Below, in pieces: positions 36,186 to 41,551 of a DNA stretch of 41,551 bases. This DNA is from Thauera butanivorans NBRC 103042 (lineage in GTDB: Bacteria > Pseudomonadota > Gammaproteobacteria > Burkholderiales > Rhodocyclaceae). The stretch spans positions 1 to 41,551 of the forward strand of contig NZ_BCUG01000045.1 in assembly GCF_001591165.1 (NCBI RefSeq). Direction: 5' to 3'. The first letter of the stretch is position 1; each line of letters opens with the position of its first letter. The position numbers and the translations under genes were made by a program. The notes beneath the pieces were generated by a model. That model saw only the letters and a list, made by a program, of their open reading frames with translations. It was not told the DNA's origin and did no database searches.

Positions 36186-37645
36186 GCCGCAGCACCCTGC
36201 GTACCGGCCTGCTGGATATCGCGCTTGCGAGGTTTGGCCGCCTGGGATGTCCGTTGGTGGTGGCTGCCCTGGTGGGCGGGTGCCAACCATCGGACTTCGT
36301 CCGCCCAAGCGTTGAGGTGCCCGAGCACTGGCGGCTGACGACAGAACGTGACGGCCACGACGATACGGCCGATCTCGCGAGCCTCCCATGGAACGTCCTG
36401 CTGCCCATCCCCGAACTGCAGGCACTGATCGAGGAGGCCCTGGTTGCGAACGCGACGTTGCGTATCGCCATCGAGCGCATCGAACTCGCCCGCGCCCAGT
36501 ACGGCATCGAGCATGCCGCACGGTTCCCGGCCGTCAACGCCACCGGCGCCGGAACCCGGGAACGCATGCCGGGTATCGATCCGAGCGGGAACCGTGTGGG
36601 CGAGTCCGGTTCGGTCGCGCTCTCGATACCCGCCTGGGAAATCGATCTGTGGGGGCGCCTGGCCGCGCGTTCCGAGGCTGCCCGTCGCGAGGTGCTCGCC
36701 AGCGCGGCCCAGGCCGACGGCGTGCGCGCGAGCCTGATCGCACAGGTCGCCTCGCTGTATCTCGAGCTGCTCGACCTCGATGCGCAGCGCGAGATCACCC
36801 GCCGCACGATCGAGGGCCGGCGCAAGGCGCTGCGCCTGACGCGTGCGCGGTTCGACGAAGGCGTATCTTCCATCCTGGATGTGCGCCAGGCGGAATCCGT
36901 GCTCGCCGGCTCGGAGCAGGCGCTCGCCGACCAGGCACGCCGCATCGCGCAGGCCGAGAATGCGCTCGCGCTGCTGCTCGGCCGCAATCCCGGGCCGATT
37001 CTTCGCAGCGCACGGCTCGACGCGCTGGACACGCCCGTACGCCTCGACGCAGGCCTGCCGTCGGCGCTGTTGCAGCGTCGCCCCGACATCCGGGCGGCGG
37101 AGGAGGCGCTACGTGCCGCCGGCGCCAATCTGGACGCCGCACGCAAGGCCTTCCTGCCCCGGATCACCCTCACCACACTGCTCGGCTTCGCCAGTACCGA
37201 TCTCGGCGAACTCTTCGACGGCAACCGCTACGCCTGGTCCCTGCAGCCCTCGTTCGGCCTGCCGCTGTTCGATGCCGGCCGACTGCGTTCAGGGGTGGCT
37301 GCGGCGGAAGCGCAGCAGCGCATCCTGGTCGAACAGTACAAGGCCACCATCCGCCAGGCTTTCCGCGAGGTCAGCGATGCCCTTGTCGCATTCGAGCGCC
37401 TGAGCGAACAACGCGAGGCCATGAGCAGGGTCGTGCAGGCCAACCGCGAACGCTTGCGGGTCACCAATGCACGCTATCTTGCGGGGATCTCCAGCTATTT
37501 CGAAGTCATTGACGCAGAACGCCAGCTCTTCGACAGCGAACTGTCGCAGTCGCAGACCAGTCGCGCGCTGCAACAGTCGATCGTCCAGCTTTACCAGGCG
37601 CTGGGCGGTGGATCGAGCACTGCTCCAGCGCAGATTCGAAGCTGA
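36182..37645 (+). CDS. outer-membrane efflux lipoprotein, NodT/OprM family
   Basis: This 487-residue protein is a TolC-like outer-membrane factor. The signal ends in the lipobox VGGC with Cys34. Two repeated OEP halves follow, with SVALSIPAWEIDLWGRLAARSEAARREVLASAAQADGVRASLIAQVASLYLELLDLDAQ and the second-half YAWSLQPSFGLPLFDAGRLRSGVAAAEAQQRILVEQYKATIRQAFREVSDAL. The GLPSALLQRRPDIRAAEEALRAAGANLDAARKAFLP hinge is diagnostic of the NodT group. It starts inside the pump gene (ATGA overlap) and is the last gene of the operon. Confidence 0.94.
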   Translation: MSRSTLRTGLLDIALARFGRLGCPLVVAALVGGCQPSDFVRPSVEVPEHWRLTTERDGHDDTADLASLPWNVLLPIPELQALIEEALVANATLRIAIERIELARAQYGIEHAARFPAVNATGAGTRERMPGIDPSGNRVGESGSVALSIPAWEIDLWGRLAARSEAARREVLASAAQADGVRASLIAQVASLYLELLDLDAQREITRRTIEGRRKALRLTRARFDEGVSSILDVRQAESVLAGSEQALADQARRIAQAENALALLLGRNPGPILRSARLDALDTPVRLDAGLPSALLQRRPDIRAAEEALRAAGANLDAARKAFLPRITLTTLLGFASTDLGELFDGNRYAWSLQPSFGLPLFDAGRLRSGVAAAEAQQRILVEQYKATIRQAFREVSDALVAFERLSEQREAMSRVVQANRERLRVTNARYLAGISSYFEVIDAERQLFDSELSQSQTSRALQQSIVQLYQALGGGSSTAPAQIRS

Positions 37646-37667
37646 GGAAGCGCCGAATGGTTCATGA

Positions 37668-37738
37668 CCGTTCGGCCTGGGCTTGTCGAAATCATTGATT
37701 TTTCAGGCAACGAACCTCGACAAGCTCGGGGCGAACGG
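37668..37738. repeat. REP-like imperfect inverted repeat after the efflux operon
   Basis: A 22-base arm at 37668-37689 (starting CCGTTCGGCC and ending TTGTCGA) is inverted at 37717-37738 (starting TCGACAAGCTC and ending GCGAACGG), with three mismatches. Both arms resemble the widespread repetitive element core TCGACAAGCTC...GCGAACGG known from many proteobacterial genomes. The pair would fold into a long hairpin 23 bases after the outer-membrane factor gene and may act as its terminator or transcript stabiliser. The DNA from 37739 to 37895 shows nothing else. Confidence 0.65.
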
Positions 37739-37895
37739 ATTTGTGCGTCAAGGGGTATCTCCGTTCATCGCAAGGCCGATCCAGTAGTGCCTACCCTTTC
37801 AGGCAGTCACGAGCACCCGATCAAAACGCATGATGAAGGTGGATGCGCCAGACCGCGAAAGCGGGAGGCGCTTCATCAGAGACCTTGTGACGCAC

Positions 37896-38387
37896 TCACG
37901 ACCCAGATTCGTCGTGGGGAGGCAGCTTCACATGCGCGAGCAATGACTCGATTTGCCTCGCCGTTGCCAGAAGACTTTTGACGGCTTCCCGAGTCAGATC
38001 GAAGGTTTCCTGGTCCACGGCGTTTCGTGAGACGACCCACCTGCCCAGCCCGGTTCTCTCCACCTTTCCAAGCGTTCTCAGCTTCTCGAGTTTTCGTCGA
38101 ACGGTCTCCTTGGGTACTCCGGAGATCTGGACGATGTCCGCGACACGCACGGGATGCAACTCACCAACAAACATCCCTTTTTCGTTGATCACGTCGTCGG
38201 AAGGAAAGCCCGGGCGTATCGATCGAGCAATGCTGAGGTGCGCAATGATGCCCCAGATAAGCGCAGTCTCAAGTTCGAGTCCGATCCTGCTGTTATTGAG
38301 CCGTCGCATGTGATCAACGATGTAGCGATTGCAGGTGAATGCCACCACGCCGAAGGATCGCCGAAACCGGGCTTCGAATTCATCCAT
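37896..38387 (-). CDS. winged-helix transcriptional regulator
   Basis: This 163-residue protein has a helical N-terminal half and a winged helix-turn-helix. The segment VRVADIVQISGVPKETVRRKLEKLRTLGKVERTGLGRWVVS (about 80-120) has recognition-helix features close to MarR, GntR or IclR-type proteins (SGVPKETVRRKLEKL followed by a beta wing). I cannot name the family more precisely. There is no signal peptide or ligand domain I recognise. It is transcribed toward the efflux operon and away from the PAS-GGDEF-EAL gene, so either neighbour could be its target. The start at ATG 38387 is the only one giving the full helical part. Confidence 0.75.
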   Translation of the reverse strand: MDEFEARFRRSFGVVAFTCNRYIVDHMRRLNNSRIGLELETALIWGIIAHLSIARSIRPGFPSDDVINEKGMFVGELHPVRVADIVQISGVPKETVRRKLEKLRTLGKVERTGLGRWVVSRNAVDQETFDLTREAVKSLLATARQIESLLAHVKLPPHDESGS

Positions 38388-38917
38388 AGTCAGAGCCTAA
38401 AAGATTGCCACTCCGCACCGGCCGTAGCCGCGGGAAATGTCCACATTACATACGTATTCCAGGAAGGCCGACGCCCAGAGGAGCAAACGGACCGCCTCCC
38501 GGCTACGGGCCATGCAATCGAGATTGATTGGTCGAGGAGAGTGCAACCCCTCAGCGTCGCAGCACCAGTAAGAGAAGGTCAGATGGAGATCCGGTGAGTT
38601 CGCCCATCACCGCGATCCGACATTAGTAGGATCGTTGTATTCATTTCGGCAACCTTTGACTTTTCTCAAAGTCCCATTCAACTCTCGATTATTGAGGCTC
38701 AATTTGAGCCATTTTGCACTAATACGGGCGCTTGAGGCTCATATCGGGCCACGGCGTATATTGAAAAATTGAGAATGATGTAAAAATGGAGTTGGCTTTT
38801 AATGATTAAGCGAATTTCTTGATCGATAGATTTTTCGACTGAATCCAGGAGACTCTACTTCTGGTTAGGTGCGGAGCTGGTTGGCCTCCTTTCCTTTACT
38901 CACGAGCGTTCCAATTG
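38388..38917. other. AT-rich divergent intergenic region with phased repeats
   Basis: No credible gene is seen in these 530 bases. TTGAGGCTCA occurs at 38694-38703 and again at 38734-38743, exactly 40 bases apart. The first copy forms part of a larger palindrome GGCTCAATTTGAGCC (38698-38712). The sequence 38750-38890 is strongly AT-rich and should hold the promoter of the signalling gene at 38918. Confidence 0.55.
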
Positions 38918-41041
38918 ATGACTGACGGTAGTCAAAAAAATATAGTGGGCCAATCAGACATGGGAGGGCAATCGAGTTGTCACATGGCGCTGATGCAGAG
39001 CGTTCATCTGTATCAAACCGTCATTGATAGCTCGTTCTCCGTGATCTATGTCACAGACATAAACGGACGATACAAATTCGTCAACGATGCGTTCAAGCGT
39101 CTGGTCGGCCTTCCGGAAGAGAAGATAATCGGGCATGACGCCAGTGACGTCTTCAAGAACATGGGTGGAGAAACGCTTCATTCGCGCAATCTTGAAATCG
39201 TCCTCACCCAAGAACCTCGGAAACTGGTCGAAGTCGTCGAGAGCGCCTGCGGTGTTAGATATGTCTATGAGGTGAATTATTTTCCGATCAAGGAAATAAG
39301 CGGCGCGGTCGCGGGAATGGGAGGGATTGCGCACGACATAACGGGCCGCTACCTCGCAGAGAAGAGGTTCGAGGTCGTAATCGGCGGATCAATGGATGCA
39401 TTCTTTCTGCTTGCAGAGAGTGGGCAATTCATCGAGGTTAACCAGGCCGCGCAGGATCTGACCGGGTATTCACGCGACGAACTGTTGAGAAAGTCTGTGC
39501 GAGACATAGATGTTCCGCTCGATGGCCTGTCCGTTGTGGACAGGCTTAGGTCGGGCGGCGGCAACGCTGTTCGTTTCGAAAGCCGCCTTTCTAGAAAAGA
39601 CGGCCATCTGCGCGATATCGAAGTGAGCATCTGTGGGGTGGCAACAGAAGATGAGGTTGGCGAGTTTTCGGAGCGTCTCTATTACGGGTTCGTCAGAGAC
39701 ATTACCGGAGAGAGGGTGGCAAGGCAGCGTATCGAGTATCTGGCCTACAACGACACGGTCACTGGCCTGCCCAATAGGGAAGGCTTCAAGAAAGATTACT
39801 GCAGCCTCACGAGTGGACGTCAGGACCGGTCGCTGCGTCACGTTCTCATGTACCTGGATGTCGACAACTTTAAAGCAGTGAATGACGCGTTGGGGCATTC
39901 CGCTGGCGACGCAGTCATCCGGGAAGTCGGTCGCAGAATTCGCCAGGTCATCGGCGATGATCAGTTGCTTGGAAGGGCTGGCGGAGATGAGTTTCTCGTG
40001 TGCTTGACCGAGGAAAACCTCGGTGGTACGGCAGAGGCCGTCGTTCGCGCAATCCTGGAGGCGGTCAGCGAACCCATTGATCTTGGGATTCGACAGACAC
40101 GCGTGACGATGTCAGCTGGTGTGACGGTCTCATCTCGTCATAATGAAGAGCTCGAGCTTCTTCTGATGCAGGTTGATTTTGCTCTATTTGAAGCGAAAAG
40201 ACACGGCCGGAGCAGATATGCCTTTTTCGATATTGATCTGCATGCATTGCACTCGGAGCGGTGCGTCCTGAGTGAAGAGCTGAGGAGCGCCATCGTACGC
40301 GGCGAGCTCAACATTCACTATCAGCCGAAAATCGGCCTGTCGTCCGGTGCATTTGTTGGCGTGGAGGCCCTTCTGCGCTGGCACAGTCCAACGCTTGGAA
40401 GCGTCTCGCCTGCAAGGTTCGTCCCCATTGCCGAAGAAACCGGCTGCATAGTGGAGCTGGGGGCGTGGGTACTCCGGCGTGCATGTTCGGATTTTGTCGG
40501 GTGGAGAGCAGGGGGGTGTGGCCTGGAAAGACTGTCCGTGAATCTCTCGCCCATCCAGTTTCGAATGCCTGGATTCGTGGACTTCGTTCGTGAAGTGCTC
40601 GATGAAACGGGATTTCCGTGTGATCGTCTTGAACTGGAGTTGACTGAATCGACCCTGATTGAAGGAACCGATGAAATCCTCAGGACTTTGAATGATCTTG
40701 CCGAGCTGGGGGTGTCCTTGTCGATTGACGATTTCGGCACAGGCTTCTCAAGCCTGTCTTATCTTAAGAAGCTTCCGGTAAGAGCTTTGAAGCTCGATAA
40801 ATCATTCGTCACGAACATCGATTCTGATGTCAATGACAGGACGCTGGTTGATGGAATCATCCGGCTGGCACGCAGTTTCGGACTTTCAACGATTGCAGAG
40901 GGGGTCGAGACGAAGGCGGTCAGTGACATGCTGCATCAGATGGGATGTGATCAGGGGCAAGGCTATTACTTTGCAAAACCGATGGATCTCGATTCTCTGA
41001 AGGATTGGGTGTCATCGGCGGACGTATTGAAGCGGCTTTAG
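38918..41041 (+). CDS. PAS-PAS-GGDEF-EAL c-di-GMP signalling protein
   Basis: This 707-residue cytoplasmic protein has two PAS domains (about 28-145 and 150-268), a GGDEF domain (about 280-435) and an EAL domain (about 455-705). The cyclase loop is intact as GGDEF (355-359), but the RxxD inhibitory site is missing (GDDQ in its place). The phosphodiesterase residues are all visible: EAL (483-485), NLSPIQF, ELELTES, DDFGTG, LKLDKSF, AEGVET and DQGQGYYFAKP. Both activities are therefore possible, and the PAS domains probably sense redox, a ligand or oxygen. There is no transmembrane segment. ATG 38918 follows a TTG that would add one residue. Confidence 0.92.
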   Translation: MTDGSQKNIVGQSDMGGQSSCHMALMQSVHLYQTVIDSSFSVIYVTDINGRYKFVNDAFKRLVGLPEEKIIGHDASDVFKNMGGETLHSRNLEIVLTQEPRKLVEVVESACGVRYVYEVNYFPIKEISGAVAGMGGIAHDITGRYLAEKRFEVVIGGSMDAFFLLAESGQFIEVNQAAQDLTGYSRDELLRKSVRDIDVPLDGLSVVDRLRSGGGNAVRFESRLSRKDGHLRDIEVSICGVATEDEVGEFSERLYYGFVRDITGERVARQRIEYLAYNDTVTGLPNREGFKKDYCSLTSGRQDRSLRHVLMYLDVDNFKAVNDALGHSAGDAVIREVGRRIRQVIGDDQLLGRAGGDEFLVCLTEENLGGTAEAVVRAILEAVSEPIDLGIRQTRVTMSAGVTVSSRHNEELELLLMQVDFALFEAKRHGRSRYAFFDIDLHALHSERCVLSEELRSAIVRGELNIHYQPKIGLSSGAFVGVEALLRWHSPTLGSVSPARFVPIAEETGCIVELGAWVLRRACSDFVGWRAGGCGLERLSVNLSPIQFRMPGFVDFVREVLDETGFPCDRLELELTESTLIEGTDEILRTLNDLAELGVSLSIDDFGTGFSSLSYLKKLPVRALKLDKSFVTNIDSDVNDRTLVDGIIRLARSFGLSTIAEGVETKAVSDMLHQMGCDQGQGYYFAKPMDLDSLKDWVSSADVLKRL

Positions 41042-41276
41042 GTATGGCGAGGGGGGGCGAGATCACCAGACGATAACGGTGTCGACGATCGATGAAAGCG
41101 AGAGGAAAATTGGTCGGGTGTATTTTTCCGGGCTGGGAGGTTGAGTCAAAAGTCACATGCAACGTATCTTTCTTGGCCAGGATCCAGCCGCTTGAACGAT
41201 AATCCGAAGGTGCGTTCGAACGAACTGCTGGAGTATGGGGTTTCCTTGAAAGTGCAATACTGTACGGAATTGGGTT

Positions 41277-41551
41277 GTGGCTTTGGCGATAGAATCTAGA
41301 TTTAGAACACTGAGGGCAAAGCTACTCCTGGTGCTCGTCGGCTGTATCGTAATCCCCGGGGGGGCTGTGACGACCATCATCTGGGCACAGCAGGAAATGC
41401 TGCGAAACGAAATAAGAGAGCATCGGCTTGTGCGTTTAAGGGATGCGATTGCCGCACAGGAAGAGAAGATTGTCGTACGAGTGATCTCGTTTCTCGATAA
41501 GGTGGGTGAGCGCTATGCGCAAAACGCTGATTTTCGAGCCGCTGGAGATCC
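41277..41551 (+). CDS. N-terminal part of a membrane sensor protein (continues beyond the window)
   Basis: A frame open to the end of the window reads, after a short basic head (ESRFRTLRAKLLLVLVGCIVIPGG), a single membrane helix. It then enters an extracytoplasmic helical region (REHRLVRLRDAIAAQEEKIVVRVISFLDKVGERYAQ). This is the usual opening of a periplasmic sensor (histidine kinase, diguanylate cyclase or chemoreceptor). The downstream domains are outside the window, so its output cannot be named. GTG 41277 is the only usable start after the in-frame TGA at 41247. The 235 bases before it show no other feature. Confidence 0.6.
   Translation, partial: MALAIESRFRTLRAKLLLVLVGCIVIPGGAVTTIIWAQQEMLRNEIREHRLVRLRDAIAAQEEKIVVRVISFLDKVGERYAQNADFRAAGD

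Noticed and set aside
38154-38597. Plus-strand frame of 147 codons overlapping the winged-helix regulator
   Set aside because: Half of it is antisense to the regulator and the rest shows no family features.

Overview
The window looks like chromosome from a high-GC betaproteobacterium, most likely Rhodocyclales (Azoarcus/Thauera-like). This rests on recognised protein sequences (YaeQ, a 491-residue NusA, a 141-residue DksA, short-form ScpA/ScpB, the RluB layout), the very high GC third-position bias, and the gene order M50 protease - scpA - scpB - rluB - rimP - nusA - infB - rbfA - truB - rpsO - pnp. No database search was possible, so the taxon is an inference. There are no rRNA or tRNA genes, no CRISPR array and no intact insertion sequence.

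Region 1 (1-21,200) is core genome. The 3' part of yaeQ is followed on the minus strand by an alpha/beta hydrolase, a DEAD-box RNA helicase and a CspA-type cold-shock protein. On the plus strand come the ribosome-assembly GTPase rbgA (ylqF), a small Cys/Trp-rich reading frame on the opposite strand that is broken by a frameshift, and a second alpha/beta hydrolase. Next are a PHP phosphoesterase, a YciO/YrdC protein, a site-2-type protease, the condensin partners scpA and scpB, and rluB. A long information-processing operon follows: rimP-nusA-infB-rbfA-truB, then rpsO and pnp. It starts at a good sigma70 promoter, followed by a terminator-like hairpin in the leader that could act as an attenuator. 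dksA lies convergent to pnp and shares a bidirectional terminator with it.

Region 2 (21,200-24,250) holds a two-gene minus-strand operon: an ATP/ADP-translocase-like (TLC family) membrane transporter and a Tat-exported aldo/keto reductase. It is flanked by a degraded 3' remnant of a bacterioferritin gene.

Region 3 (24,250-41,551) reads as accessory DNA. Base composition is visibly less GC-rich, intergenic regions are longer, and there are gene remnants and palindromes. It carries a complete siaABCD-type module: a PP2C-like phosphatase receptor, a SiaB kinase, a SiaC phospho-switch protein and a SiaD diguanylate cyclase. In Pseudomonas aeruginosa this module controls c-di-GMP synthesis and aggregation. 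After it come cytochrome c', a decayed FAD/NAD reductase remnant, and a minus-strand thiol-redox cluster (a secreted two-Cys protein, a DsbB/BdbC-like membrane protein and a membrane-anchored DsbA-like protein). A secreted helical CpxP/Spy-like protein is next, then a complete tripartite RND efflux operon (adaptor lipoprotein, pump, outer-membrane factor) with strong palindromes upstream. A REP-like inverted repeat, a winged-helix regulator, a PAS-PAS-GGDEF-EAL protein and the start of another membrane sensor complete the window.

The general theme of region 3 is envelope stress, redox and c-di-GMP signalling. The least explained items are the Dsb-like cluster with its probable client, the three broken genes, the leader hairpin of the rimP-nusA operon, and several perfect palindromes or phased repeats upstream of the signalling and efflux genes.
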